55,076 bases of DNA from Streptomyces chilikensis (GTDB lineage: Bacteria; Actinomycetota; Actinomycetes; Streptomycetales; Streptomycetaceae): contig NZ_LWCC02000005.1 of NCBI RefSeq assembly GCF_001642695.1, forward strand, positions 198,793 to 253,868, read 5' to 3'. Both the position numbers and the translations under genes were made by a program. Positions within the stretch are counted from its first letter, which is position 1, and the number at the start of each line of letters is the position of its first letter. Below are positions 1 through 10,792 of the stretch, one piece after another. A model generated the notes under the pieces. That model saw only the letters and a list, made by a program, of their open reading frames with translations. It ran no database searches and had not been told where the DNA came from.

Positions 1-35
1 CCGCTCCTCCGCGGTCCGCCGTCCGCCGTCGTCCG

Positions 36-2179
<2,144 letters not shown>

Positions 2180-2183
<4 letters not shown>

Positions 2184-2704
2184 CGCGTCACCACGCTCTC
2201 GTACGCGGCGGCGGCCACGTCGGGCGGCGCGAACCCCACCAGGGCCGGGACCGGCTCCTTCTCGCGCGGCAGGTCGAGCGCCTCGGTGACCAGCGGATCG
2301 GGGCCGACCGGCACCAGTGGGACCCGTTCCCCGGAGCGGGCGCGCCGGGTGAACCAGATGATCCGGCCGGCGCCCGTGTCGCAGCAGCCCCAGCCGTCGC
2401 TGTGCGCGGCGATGTGGGTCAGGCAGGGCCGCAGTTCGAGGTCGGGCCGGAGGTTGCGGTCGTTCTGGCCGACCGCGGTGATCAGGTGCTGACCGTTCCA
2501 CCACATCTCGATGGAGGTCTTCTTGTCGACGGCGTGCTCGTCGATGGCGCGCAGCAGCACCTCGGCGCCGCGGCGTACGGGATCGACGAGGTTGTCCAGG
2601 CTCCAGAACCGGAGATGGGCGGCCAGGATCCGGCCGACCTGGTCGACCCTTTGCGGACCGACCTCCACGTCGAGGTGGTAGTAGCAGGGCACTGCTGTCT
2701 TCAT
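2180..2704 (-). CDS. Conserved actinobacterial protein with degenerate HATPase-like pattern, coupled to glgX
   Basis: 174 aa from the ATG at 2704, which follows AGGAG by 9 nt; an upstream in-frame ATG at 2761 is less well placed. I recognise it as a conserved companion of Streptomyces glycogen loci, not as a named enzyme. The order AEVLLRAIDEHA, NGQHLITAV, then SDGWGCCDTGAGRIIWF resembles RsbW/SpoIIAB-type HATPase domains (N-box helix; WG...GKxVWF end), but the N-box Asn and the usual G1 box are absent, so ATP binding is doubtful. It ends inside the glgX start codon. A regulatory or scaffolding role next to alpha-glucan enzymes is inference. Confidence 0.75.
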
Positions 2705-2955
2705 CGTCGTTTGCTCCTCACCGGCGAAGCTCCCCGCCTCCTCGTGCCACTTGGCGGACACGAGCCCCGAACACGAAGCGTGAGCGTTGTTCGCTTCTGA
2801 GTCACCTTCAGGGTGAGAGTCTTACGCCGTTCGTGCAACCCGGGACGACTCCTGCGGTCGTTGAACCACCAACAAGACGCTGCGTGGTCCCATGTGCACC
2901 ATGGGTGACAAGCTTGCCCGGCAACCGTCCGAAGCACCGAGAGGGGGCCCGCCCC
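2705..2955. promoter_or_regulatory. Divergent promoter region between the glgX operon and the DUF5133/glgE side
   Basis: 251 bp between two outward-facing genes. It holds two short inverted repeats: TCACC-N5-GGTGA near 2802-2816, and CCCATG-N5-CATGGG at 2889-2905, about 50 nt before the DUF5133 start. GGGTGA at 2903-2908 resembles a SigB-type -10 (GGGTAY) with two mismatches. No convincing -35 was found and no gene is seen here. Confidence 0.4.
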
Positions 2956-3276
2956 ATGCTGCTCCCCGCCAAGGCCGAAGTGGCCCGGCACCTGAGCCGG
3001 TACCGGGCCTGGGAACGGGTGATGCTCGCGTCCCCCGCCGACCCGGCCGTGCGCGACCGCTTCGAGGACTCGGGCTACAGCCTGTGCGCCCTGATGGGCA
3101 AGCGCTGTGCGCGCGAGGCGGCCGACGCCGCCGACCGGTACCTGCGCTCCGATCTCGTCTCCTACCTGCGGGAGGAACGGCGCGAGGCGCCGCCTGTGCA
3201 CCGCGGGCGGCGGTCCTCCGGCCGGTCGGGCCGGCGCGGCCCGCCGGGCGGGCGCCGCTCGCCCGCGGGCCGGTAG
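2956..3276 (+). CDS. DUF5133-family protein (copy A)
   Basis: 106 aa; ATG preceded by GAGAGGGGG. The pattern matches DUF5133: an N-terminal MLLPAK, a helix with Arg/Trp/Glu, then YSLCALMGKRCAREAADAADRYL, equivalent to YTLCVxTGTRDVxxAL in other members. The C-terminal 30 residues are an Arg/Gly/Pro-rich, probably disordered basic tail. It lies 60 nt before glgE and may share its transcript. A second family member sits about 3 kb away at 6.1-6.3 kb on the other strand. Function of DUF5133 is unknown; small size and proximity to sigma genes hint at stress regulation (inference). Confidence 0.75.
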   Translation: MLLPAKAEVARHLSRYRAWERVMLASPADPAVRDRFEDSGYSLCALMGKRCAREAADAADRYLRSDLVSYLREERREAPPVHRGRRSSGRSGRRGPPGGRRSPAGR

Positions 3277-3336
3277 GCACCACCGGTCACCGCCCCGATT
3301 CCCTCCCGGCATTCCGATCACGTCGAAGGCAGAACC

Positions 3337-5343
3337 ATGAAGCGACCCCAGGCCATCGGCCGCATTCCCGTCCGCGACGTCCGTCCGGCGGTCGAGTGCG
3401 GCAGACGTCCGGCGAAGGCAGTGGCCGGCGAGACCTTCGAGGTCACGGCGACGGTATTCCGTGAGGGCCATGACGCGGTCGGGGCCAACGTGGTGCTGCG
3501 CGACCCCGACGGGCGGCCGGGCCCGTGGACGCCGATGCGGGAGCTGGCCCCGGGAACCGACCGGTGGGGCGCCCTGGTGACGCCGGACCGGACGGGCCTG
3601 TGGACCTACGCCGTGGAGGCCTGGAGCGATCCGGTCGCCACCTGGCGGCGGAACGCCCGCATCAAGGTCCCGGCCCGCATCGACGTGGGACTGGTGCTGG
3701 AGGAGGGCGCGGAACTGTTCGCGCGCGCCGCGCGCCGGGTGCCCAAGGGACCGGCGCGGGACGCGGTCCGCGCGGCGGCCCGGGCGCTGGGCGACGACCG
3801 GCTGCCGGTGGACGAGCGGTTCGCGGCCGCCTTCGACCCCGCGGCCGAGCAGGCGCTGGACCGTCATCCGCTGCGTGAGCTGGTGTCGGCCTCACGGCCG
3901 CTGCCGCTGCTGGTGGAGCGCGAGCGGGCCCTGTACGGCGCCTGGTACGAGTTCTTCCCGCGCTCCGAGGGCGCGGTCGTGCGCGAGGACGGCCCGCCGG
4001 TCAGCGGGACCTTCGCGACGGCCGCCGAACGCCTCCCGGCGATCGCCGCCATGGGATTCGACGTCGTCTACCTCCCGCCCGTTCATCCGATCGGGCGAAC
4101 TCATCGCAAGGGCCCGAACAACACGCTGACGGCGGGCGAGTGGGACGTCGGCGTGCCGTGGGCGATCGGTTCGCCCGAGGGCGGCCACGACGCGGTCCAC
4201 CCCGACCTCGGGACGATCGAGGACTTCGACGCGTTCGTGGCGAAGGCCTCGGAGCACGGCCTGGAGATCGCGCTGGACTTCGCCCTGCAGTGCTCGCCGG
4301 ACCACCCGTGGGTGGAGAAGCACCCGGAGTGGTTCCACCACCGGCCCGACGGGTCGATCGCGTACGCGGAGAACCCGCCGAAGAAGTACCAGGACATCTA
4401 CCCGATCGCCTTCGACCAGGACATGCCGGGCCTGGTCGAGGAGACGGTCCGCGTCCTCAGGTTCTGGATGGCCCACGGCGTGCGCATCTTCCGCGTGGAC
4501 AACCCGCACACCAAGCCCGTGGTGTTCTGGGAGAAGGTGATCGGCGAGATCAACGCGGCCGACCCGGACGTGATCTTCCTGGCGGAGGCCTTCACCCGCC
4601 CCGCGATGATGGAGGCGCTCGCCCAGATCGGCTTCCAGCAGTCGTACACCTATTTCACCTGGCGCAACACCAAGCAGGAACTTACCGATTACCTGAGCGA
4701 GTTGTCCGGCGGGTCGGCGGCCTTCCTGCGGCCCAACCTGTTCGTGAACACCCCGGACATCCTGCACGGCTACCTCCAGCACGGCGGCCGTCCCGCCTTC
4801 GAGGTCCGCGCGGTGCTGGCGGCCACCCTCTCCCCCGCCTGGGGCGTCTACGCCGGTTACGAACTGTGCGAGAACACGCCCGTGCGCGAGGGCAGCGAGG
4901 AGTACCTGGACTCGGAGAAGTACCAGCTCCGCCCCCGCGACTGGGAGGCCGCCGAGCGCGAGGGCCGCACCATCGCCCCGCTGATCTCCGAGCTCAACCG
5001 CATCCGGCGCCGGCATCCCGCGCTGCACCGGCTGCGGAACCTCCATTTCCATCCGACCGACAACGACGCCGTCATCGCCTACAGCAAACGCGAGGGCGAC
5101 GACACGGTCCTGGTGGTCGCCAACCTCGACCCCCACCGCACGCAGGAGGCGACGGTCCGTCCGGACCTGCCGCGACTCGGGCTGGAGTGGCACGACAGCG
5201 TGTCCGTGCGGGACGAACTGACGGGTGAGACGTTCCGGTGGGGCGGCGCCAACTACGTCCGCCTGGAGCCCGGCGTCCGGCCGGCCCACGTCTTCCACGT
5301 AGAGGGTTTCCGCTCCCAGGCCGGAGGGACCGCAGCGCCATGA
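3337..5343 (+). CDS. glgE: Alpha-1,4-glucan:maltose-1-phosphate maltosyltransferase GlgE
   Basis: 668 aa, full length for GlgE (GH13_3). It transfers maltose from maltose-1-phosphate to the non-reducing end of alpha-1,4-glucans in the trehalose-to-glucan pathway. An N-terminal Ig-like domain (about 15-115) and helical dimer segment (115-200) precede the barrel. Catalytic residues are nucleophile D388 (IFRVDNP), acid/base E417 (FLAEAF) and D474 (NTPD), with the same spacing as D394/E423/D480 of S. coelicolor GlgE. GAAGG lies before the ATG. The stop overlaps the treS start (ATGA). With treS broken and no maltokinase or glgB in view, its maltose-1-phosphate must come from elsewhere or the pathway is impaired. 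Confidence 0.95.
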   Translation: MKRPQAIGRIPVRDVRPAVECGRRPAKAVAGETFEVTATVFREGHDAVGANVVLRDPDGRPGPWTPMRELAPGTDRWGALVTPDRTGLWTYAVEAWSDPVATWRRNARIKVPARIDVGLVLEEGAELFARAARRVPKGPARDAVRAAARALGDDRLPVDERFAAAFDPAAEQALDRHPLRELVSASRPLPLLVERERALYGAWYEFFPRSEGAVVREDGPPVSGTFATAAERLPAIAAMGFDVVYLPPVHPIGRTHRKGPNNTLTAGEWDVGVPWAIGSPEGGHDAVHPDLGTIEDFDAFVAKASEHGLEIALDFALQCSPDHPWVEKHPEWFHHRPDGSIAYAENPPKKYQDIYPIAFDQDMPGLVEETVRVLRFWMAHGVRIFRVDNPHTKPVVFWEKVIGEINAADPDVIFLAEAFTRPAMMEALAQIGFQQSYTYFTWRNTKQELTDYLSELSGGSAAFLRPNLFVNTPDILHGYLQHGGRPAFEVRAVLAATLSPAWGVYAGYELCENTPVREGSEEYLDSEKYQLRPRDWEAAEREGRTIAPLISELNRIRRRHPALHRLRNLHFHPTDNDAVIAYSKREGDDTVLVVANLDPHRTQEATVRPDLPRLGLEWHDSVSVRDELTGETFRWGGANYVRLEPGVRPAHVFHVEGFRSQAGGTAAP

Positions 5344-6089
5344 CCGTCAACGACCCCGTACCGGACACGTTCGAGGACACCCCCGCCCGCGACCGGGACC
5401 CGGACTGGTTCAAACGCGCCGTCTTCTACGAGGTGCTGGTCCGGTCCTTCCAGGACTCCAACGGCGACGGCGTCGGCGATCTCAAGGGCCTGACCGCCAA
5501 GCTGGACTACCTCCAGTGGCTCGGCGTGGACTGCCTCTGGATTCCGCCGTTCTTCAAGTCGCCGCTGAGGGACGGCGGCTACGACGTGTCGGACTACACC
5601 TCCGTGCTGCCGGAGTTCGGCGACCTCGCCGACTTCGTGGAGTTCGTCGACGCCGCCCACCAGCGGGGCATGCGCGTGATCATCGACTTCGTCATGAACC
5701 ACACCAGCGACCAGCACCCGTGGTTCCAGGAGTCACGCAAGGACCCCGACGGCCCCTACGGCGACTACTACGTCTGGGCCGACGACGACGCCGGGTACGC
5801 CGACGCGCGCATCATCTTCGTCGACACCGAGACCTCCAACTGGACCTACGACCCGGTCCGCGGCCAGTACTACTGGCACCGGTTCTTCTCCCACCAGCCG
5901 GACCTCAACTACGAGAACCCCGCGGTCCAGGAGGAGATCCTGGCGGCCCTGCGCTTCTGGCTGGACCTCGGCGTGGACGGCTACCGCCTGGACGCCGTCC
6001 CCTACCTCTACGCGGAGGAGGGGACCAACTGCGAGAACCTGCCGGCCACCCACCAGTTCCTCAAGCGGGTCCGCAAGGAGATCGACGCG
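5340..6089 (+). pseudogene. treS: Trehalose synthase TreS, 3'-truncated at a rearrangement junction
   Basis: Starts in an ATGA overlap with glgE. Codons 1-250 match trehalose synthase/amylase (GH13_16): [28 protein letters not shown], and the nucleophile motif GYRLD (D218). Homology stops after RKEIDA at about 6089. The frame then continues open to a stop at 6485, but that part is antisense of the DUF5133 and sigma genes and contains no amylase motif. Normal TreS is about 570-600 aa; the acid/base Glu and third Asp are lost, so trehalose-maltose isomerisation is not expected from this product. Either a real deletion or an assembly join. Confidence 0.9.
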
Positions 6090-6323
6090 GGCCGGGGGCA
6101 GCGCGGCGCCCGCGGCCGGACCCGGGCCGCCGCCGGCGAGCATCCGGCGCGCGGCGGCCAGCGCCGCGCGGACGTCCCGGGTGCCGGTGGAGACACAGAG
6201 GGTGTAGGCCAGATCCTCGGACCGCCTGCCGGTGCGCGGACCGCCCCGCTCGGCCTCCTCGGCGAGCAGCGCGTGGTACTCGTCGACGAGCTTGCGCAGG
6301 GTCGCGGGGTGCGGCGTCAGCAT
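5733..6323 (-). CDS. DUF5133-family protein (copy B) with 3' end replaced by antisense treS
   Basis: The ATG at 6323 follows AAGGAG and lies 5 nt after the sigma-factor stop, so it is an operon partner of that gene. Residues 1 to about 77 are typical DUF5133: [13 protein letters not shown], then [23 protein letters not shown]. From about residue 78 the protein is encoded by the antisense of treS and is a Val/Gly/Asp-rich sequence with no family counterpart, ending at 5733. The native protein would be roughly 80-90 aa. The conserved core is intact, so function may survive despite the foreign C-terminus. Confidence 0.75.
   Translation of the reverse strand: MLTPHPATLRKLVDEYHALLAEEAERGGPRTGRRSEDLAYTLCVSTGTRDVRAALAAARRMLAGGGPGPAAGAALPPARVDLLADPLEELVGGRQVLAVGPLLRVEVGDGVQAVAVHAEVQPEAQGRQDLLLDRGVLVVEVRLVGEEPVPVVLAADRVVGPVGGLGVDEDDARVGVPGVVVGPDVVVAVGAVGVLA
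6075..6125. other. Deletion/inversion breakpoint joining treS to a DUF5133 gene tail-to-tail
   Basis: Left of about 6089 the plus strand reads as treS; right of about 6090-6110 the minus strand reads as the 3' part of a DUF5133 gene. Both reading frames run straight through, so each gene gains a tail made from the antisense of the other. No insertion-sequence remnant or long repeat is visible; the flank is G/C-rich (GGCCGGGGGCAGC), so microhomology cannot be excluded. Confidence 0.75.
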
Positions 6324-6328
6324 GGGAC

Positions 6329-7183
6329 CTACTCCTTCACGAAGGCGGTTCGCATGCCCTGGCCGAGGGCTTCCTCCCGTACCCGCGCACAGCTGCGGCT
6401 GATCAGCCGCGAGACGTGCATCTGGGAGATGCCCAGCCGGTCAGCGATCCGGTTCTGTGTCATGTCTTCGAAGAACCGCATGTAGAGGATGGCCCGCTCG
6501 CGCTCCGGCAGCCGGCGCAGTCCTTCCTTCGCCGCCTCCCGGTCGACCACCACGTCGTACGCGGAGTCGGAGGATCCGAGCGTGTCGGCGAGGCTGTAGC
6601 CGTCGTCGTCGGAGGAGAGTTCGGCGTCCAGCGAGAGGGTGCTGAAGCTCTCCAGCGCCTCCATGCCGGTGGCGACCTCGTCCTCGGTGAGCCCCGCGTA
6701 CTCGGCGATCCGGGCCGTGCTCGGTTCCGGGCTGCCGGGGCTCTGGGTGAGCTCGCGCCGCGCCACGCGCACCTTGTTGCGGAGTTCCTGCACCCGGCGC
6801 GGTACCCGCAGGGCCCACATCCGGTCGCGGAAGTGCCGCTTGATCTCGCCGGTGATGGTGGGGACGGCGTAGCTCTCGAACGCGCCGCGGGAAGGGTCGA
6901 ACCGGTCGATGGCCTTGACCAGCCCGAGAGCCGCGACCTGCCTCAGGTCCTCGACGGATTCCCCGCGGTCGCGGAAGCGGCTGGCGATGCGGTGGGCCAT
7001 CGGCAGCCACGCCTCGGTCAGCTCCTCCCGCACGGCGTCCCGCTCCGGCCCGTCCTGGAGGGCGGCGAGCCGGGCGAAGGCGGCCGCGGTGTCGGGCGCG
7101 TCGTCGTGCGCCCTGCGACCGGAGGCCCGTTGTGCGGTGTTGTGCGAAGTTTCGGAGCGACTTGTCGACATATCGATGACCAT
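6329..7183 (-). CDS. SigB/SigF/SigG-family RNA polymerase sigma factor
   Basis: 284 aa sigma-70 family group 3 protein. Region 2 is visible as [20 protein letters not shown] followed by [19 protein letters not shown]; region 4 ends in [22 protein letters not shown]. The ATG at 7183 follows CAGGAG by about 10 nt; an internal ATG at codon 5 is possible. It directs RNA polymerase to stress or developmental promoters and is usually held by an RsbW-like anti-sigma. None is adjacent, but an HATPase protein lies at 39.8 kb. S. coelicolor sigG (SCO7341) lies near the second glycogen cluster, so this may be its counterpart (from memory, unverified). Confidence 0.92.
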   Translation of the reverse strand: MVIDMSTSRSETSHNTAQRASGRRAHDDAPDTAAAFARLAALQDGPERDAVREELTEAWLPMAHRIASRFRDRGESVEDLRQVAALGLVKAIDRFDPSRGAFESYAVPTITGEIKRHFRDRMWALRVPRRVQELRNKVRVARRELTQSPGSPEPSTARIAEYAGLTEDEVATGMEALESFSTLSLDAELSSDDDGYSLADTLGSSDSAYDVVVDREAAKEGLRRLPERERAILYMRFFEDMTQNRIADRLGISQMHVSRLISRSCARVREEALGQGMRTAFVKE

Positions 7184-7649
7184 GCGATTGAGCTCCTGAG
7201 CAGTGGGGGGTCAGGGAACTGCCGCGGAAACGCTGCCCACGGTCGCCGGGAGGTTTCGGGTGCCGGGCGGTGGCGCCGCCGGGCGGCGCGTTTCTCCGGT
7301 CCGAAGCACGAAACCCCACCTGCCCCAGGGGTCGGACGGCAAACGCCTCGATCTCCAATATTGTGACTGCCGTCACCCCACCGCGCACGCGGGCGGCTCC
7401 CGCGCGGCGTCGGCGCCGCGCCGACTTGCGGTCATTTCGAGCGAAAGCGCTGGTCAGGCCTTGATGAGATCCGCTTCACAGAAAAGTTTTCCTTCGGGTG
7501 GAGTAGGAAGCGAAGCTCGGGGCAGGCGAGCGTTGTCACCGTGCATCGGGGTGGCACGCAGCTACGAGGACGAATACGGCGTGTACGAGAATCTCTTCGA
7601 TGATCTGTACGACGTGTTCGAAGACTGCAGACGATCAGAGAGGAACAGC
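7184..7649. promoter_or_regulatory. 466-bp region between two divergent sigma-factor genes
   Basis: Contains an AT-rich patch with the palindrome CAATATTG (7356-7363) next to the inverted repeat GTGAC-TGCC-GTCAC (7363-7376), and the symmetric GAAAAGTTTTC near 7480-7491. No clear SigB-type promoter was found. The last 100 bp are in frame with the downstream sigma gene and encode an acidic, aromatic segment (from a GTG at 7551), so that gene could start earlier than annotated. Confidence 0.4.
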
Positions 7650-8534
7650 ATGGCAGCCGTGACCGCGGGAGAGACAACGACCACGGCGCAGTGGGAGGTC
7701 CGGACCGGGGAGACGACCGCGGGGCTCCCGTACATCGAGGACCCGTCGGCCGTGGCCCCCCGGGACGCCAGGGAACTGTCGCGCGAGTTCCTGAACCGGC
7801 TCGCCGTGCTGGAGGAGGGCACGCCGGAGTACCAGTACGCCAGGAACACGCTCATCGAGATGAACCTGTCGCTCGTCCGGTACGCCGCGTCCCGCTTCCG
7901 CGGCCGCGACGACTCGATGGAGGACATCGTCCAGGTCGGCACCATCGGCCTGATCAAGGCGATCGACCGCTTCGAGCTGACCCGTGAGGTCGAGTTCACC
8001 TCCTTCGCGGTGCCGTACATCGTGGGCGAGATCAAGCGCTTCTTCCGCGACACCAGCTGGGCCGTCCACGTCCCGCGCCGTCTGCAGGAGGCGCGCGTGG
8101 AGCTGGCCCGGGCGACCGAGGAACTGCGCAGCCGGCTGGGCCGCACCCCGACCACGCGGGAGCTCTCCGAGCTGATGTCGCTCCCGGAGTCCGAGGTCGT
8201 GGAGGCCCAGAAGGCGTCCAACTGCTACACCTCCTCCTCCCTGGACGCCGCGCTCACCCGCGACGGCGGCAACGACGGCGAGGCGGTGCTGGCCGACTTC
8301 ATCGGCACCGAGGACGCCTCGCTCGAGCTGGTGGAGGACTTCCACTCGCTCGCCCCGCTCATCGCCGAGCTGGACGAGCGCGACCGCCAGATCATCCACA
8401 TGCGTTTCGTCGAGGAGCGCACCCAGGCGCAGATCGGCGAGGAGCTCGGCATCTCGCAGATGCACGTCTCCCGGCTGCTGAGCCGCATCATCAAGAAGCT
8501 CCGCAAGGGCCTGCTCGACCCCTCGGTGGCCTGA
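7650..8534 (+). CDS. SigB/SigF/SigG-family RNA polymerase sigma factor (second)
   Basis: 294 aa from the ATG at 7650, preceded by GAGAGGA. Region 2 reads MEDIVQVGTIGLIKAIDRFEL then VGEIKRFFRDTSWAVHVPRRL; region 3 follows; region 4 ends [22 protein letters not shown]. The N-terminal 45 residues are Thr/Ala-rich as in S. coelicolor SigB-like factors. Divergently oriented from the other sigma gene. The frame is open upstream to a GTG at 7551 whose translation is rich in Tyr, Asp and Glu, so an N-terminal extension is possible. Terminated by a perfect 19-bp hairpin downstream. Presumed stress or osmotic/developmental sigma factor; partner unknown. Confidence 0.93.
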   Translation: MAAVTAGETTTTAQWEVRTGETTAGLPYIEDPSAVAPRDARELSREFLNRLAVLEEGTPEYQYARNTLIEMNLSLVRYAASRFRGRDDSMEDIVQVGTIGLIKAIDRFELTREVEFTSFAVPYIVGEIKRFFRDTSWAVHVPRRLQEARVELARATEELRSRLGRTPTTRELSELMSLPESEVVEAQKASNCYTSSSLDAALTRDGGNDGEAVLADFIGTEDASLELVEDFHSLAPLIAELDERDRQIIHMRFVEERTQAQIGEELGISQMHVSRLLSRIIKKLRKGLLDPSVA

Positions 8535-8560
8535 GCCCCCACCGCTCGGCTCTCCCCCCC

Positions 8561-8606
8561 TGCCTCATGCGCGGACCGGCGTACCCACCGGTCCGCGCAT
8601 GAGGCA
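8561..8606 (+). terminator. Perfect 19-bp inverted repeat after the second sigma gene
   Basis: Arms 8561-8579 and 8588-8606 are exactly complementary (left arm begins TGCCTCATGCG) with an 8-nt loop. Placed 27 nt after the sigma stop and before the MFS gene. No U-tract, as usual in Streptomyces. Confidence 0.8.
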
Positions 8607-8776
8607 GTATTGCGTCGCACCAATAGTTGTACGCACCATCGAGAGAGCGCGCGGTAGTACGTGGACACGAGCAGTCGAAGCGGCGTCGAGGATCACGGCG
8701 ACGCCGGCAACACCTCCGCGGACGACGCCTCCGCGGCCGGGGGGCCGCCCCGCCGCGCGGCTGGCGCCGGTTCGCC

Positions 8777-9991
8777 ATGGACACCCGCCCGCTGCGACGG
8801 CCGGCCTACCGGAGGCTGTGGTCCTCCACGATCGTGACCGCGGTGGGCAGCCAGCTCACCGCGGTGGCGGTCCCCAAGCAGATCTACGACATCACCGGCT
8901 CGTCCGCCTGGGTCGGCTACGCCAGCCTGGCCGGACTGGTGCCGATGGTGGTCTTCGCGCTGTGGGGCGGCGCGGTGGCCGACAGCGTCGACCGGCGCAA
9001 GCTGCTGCTGGTCACCAACACCGGCATCGCGGTCACCTCCGTGCTGTTCTGGGTCCAGGCGGCGGCCGGGCTGGACTCCGTCGCGGTGCTGATGGTGCTG
9101 CTCGCGCTGCAGCAGGCCTTCTTCGGGCTGAACTCGCCCGCGCGGACCGCTTCGGTCGCCCGGCTGGTGCCCGAGGAGGAGTTGCCGGCCGCCAACGCGC
9201 TGGGGTCCACCGTCATGCAGACCGGTCTGGTGGCCGGGCCGCTGCTCGCGGGGGCGCTGATACCCGTCGTCGGCCTGCCCGAGCTGTACCTGATCGACGC
9301 GCTGGCGCTGTGCGCGACGGTGTGGGCGGTGTGGCGGCTCCCGGCGCTGCCGCCGCTGGACGGCGGGCGGGCCCCGCGGCGGGCCGGCGTGCGGGAGATC
9401 GTGGACGGCTTCCGGTACATCGGCATGCAGCAGGTGCTGCTGCTCTCCTTCGTCGCGGACATCATCGCCATGGTCTTCGGCATGCCGCGGGCGCTCTTCC
9501 CGCAGATGGCGGAGGAGACCTTCGGGTCCTACGGCCCGGAGTTCGCGCTGGGGCTGCTGTTCGCGGCGATCCCGGTGGGGGCGGTGATCGGCGGGCTCCT
9601 CTCCGGCACGTTCTCCCGGGCGCGGCGCCACGGGTGGATGGTGATCGGCTCGGTCGTGGGCTGGGGCCTCGCCCTGGTCGGGTTCGGGCTCACCTCCAAC
9701 CTCTGGGTGGCCGTGGCCTGCCTGGCGGCGGGCGGGGTGGCCGACATGGTGTCCATGGTGTTCCGCGGGGCCATCCTGCTGTCGGCCGCGACGGACGAGA
9801 TGCGGGGACGGATGCAGGGGGTCTTCACGGTGGTCGTGGCCGGCGGCCCCCGGCTCGCGGACGTCCTCCACGGCACGGCCGCCGCCGGAGCGGGAACCCG
9901 GTGGGCCGTCGTGGGGGGCGGGGCGCTGGTGGTGCTCCTGACGCTGGGGCTGGCCGTGGTCTCGCCGGCGTTGCGCCGCTACCGCGTCTGA
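8777..9991 (+). CDS. MFS transporter (EntS/MFS_3-like exporter), probable frameshift near the 5' end
   Basis: 404 aa from the ATG at 8777 (weak Shine-Dalgarno). The opening RPAYRRLWSSTIVTAVGSQLTAVAVPKQIYD and the TM2-TM3 loop GGAVADSVDRRKLLL are typical of 12-TM efflux proteins of the EntS group; the substrate cannot be read from sequence. Upstream, a GTG at 8661 opens a frame with strongly coding third-position G/C (VDTSSRSGVEDHGD...) that runs out of phase after the six-G run 8739-8744. One indel there would fuse it to this protein and supply the usual cytoplasmic N-terminus. Either a sequencing/assembly indel or a real mutation. Confidence 0.85.
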   Translation: MDTRPLRRPAYRRLWSSTIVTAVGSQLTAVAVPKQIYDITGSSAWVGYASLAGLVPMVVFALWGGAVADSVDRRKLLLVTNTGIAVTSVLFWVQAAAGLDSVAVLMVLLALQQAFFGLNSPARTASVARLVPEEELPAANALGSTVMQTGLVAGPLLAGALIPVVGLPELYLIDALALCATVWAVWRLPALPPLDGGRAPRRAGVREIVDGFRYIGMQQVLLLSFVADIIAMVFGMPRALFPQMAEETFGSYGPEFALGLLFAAIPVGAVIGGLLSGTFSRARRHGWMVIGSVVGWGLALVGFGLTSNLWVAVACLAAGGVADMVSMVFRGAILLSAATDEMRGRMQGVFTVVVAGGPRLADVLHGTAAAGAGTRWAVVGGGALVVLLTLGLAVVSPALRRYRV

Positions 9992-10029
9992 CGGAGCCGC
10001 GCCGCCCGGGGCCGCCGGGAGCCCCCGGG

Positions 10030-10476
10030 TCAGTGGCGGGCGTGCTGGAAGGACTCGAGGAGCTGGCCCCGGGTGGATTCGAGGCGGAAGGCGAGGATCT
10101 CGGCGACGATCCGCATCAGGGAGAGTCCGAGTCCCGCGTCCTCCTCGGACAGCTCCAGGACCGGTGCCGCCTCGAACTCGTAGGCGCGGACCGGGCTGAA
10201 GGCGACCGCTCCGAAGTCCCATTCGTGGGGCGGGAACAACCAGGACCAGCCCAGCAGGTCCCCCGCCCCGAGACTCGCCACCGTCACCCGTCGCAACTGC
10301 GTGACCTGCTGGTACAGGTCGACACGTCCCGAACGCACCACCCAGAAGCGGTCGGCCACCCCGCCCTGGTCGAAGATCGGGGCGTCCTCCGGGAACGAGA
10401 CCTCGCGCGCCAGGGCCATCAGCCGTTCCCTGCGTTCCGGAGTCAGCGCGGTCAGCAATTTGATCGGCTTGGTCAT
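10030..10476 (-). CDS. Cyclic nucleotide-binding (Crp/Fnr N-terminal type) domain protein
   Basis: 148 aa from the ATG at 10476, preceded by AGGAG at 8 nt; a longer in-frame start at 10512 lacks a good site. The cupin-like CNB fold is visible: ARE.SFPEDAPIFDQGGVADRFWVVRSGRVDLY, then LGAGDLLGWSWLFPPHEWDFGAVAFSPV, and a C-terminal helix. There is no helix-turn-helix, so it is a stand-alone sensor domain rather than a Crp-type regulator. The exact phosphate-binding cassette of cAMP binders is not obvious, so the ligand is uncertain. Such proteins often sit near redox or respiratory genes in actinobacteria; an NDH-2 gene lies 3 kb away. Confidence 0.85.
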   Translation of the reverse strand: MTKPIKLLTALTPERRERLMALAREVSFPEDAPIFDQGGVADRFWVVRSGRVDLYQQVTQLRRVTVASLGAGDLLGWSWLFPPHEWDFGAVAFSPVRAYEFEAAPVLELSEEDAGLGLSLMRIVAEILAFRLESTRGQLLESFQHARH

Positions 10477-10792
10477 CACGGCGCTCCTGCCGGCCGGGCG
10501 GACAACGGACACCCCTCCCCCACCCCTCCATTGTCAGCGGGTCCCCCGGAGGAGAGCACTTCGAACGGGTGAAGGATCGGCAAAGCCGGTGGGGGCCGGG
10601 AGGAACCGGGCAAGGGCGGCGCCGGGCCCGCGGGACACGAAGAAGACCCCGACCGGACGGGGGAGACCGGTCGGGGCCGCACAGGGTACGACGATCACAC
10701 GTCGTATGCATGAAGCTTAAACCATCCTCACCCCTTGGGACGAACCGGTCCCCACGATGTGATCGGCGTCCCACTCGGGGAACCCGGGGCCG
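10477..10792. other. 316-bp intergenic region with hairpins and an AT-rich patch
   Basis: Between divergent genes. A perfect 10-bp hairpin (10647-10656 with 10667-10676; arms CCCCGACCGG/CCGGTCGGGG) is followed by TACGAC-N8-GTCGTA (10687-10706) and then a clearly AT-richer stretch (10703-10730, including ATGCAT and AAGCTTAAA). It looks structured rather than coding. It could hold a small RNA or regulated promoter, but no known class was recognised. Confidence 0.4.

Noticed and set aside
6090-6485. The continuation of the treS frame as a genuine novel C-terminal domain
   Set aside because: It is the exact antisense of the DUF5133 and sigma genes, and the sense-strand proteins are conserved families.
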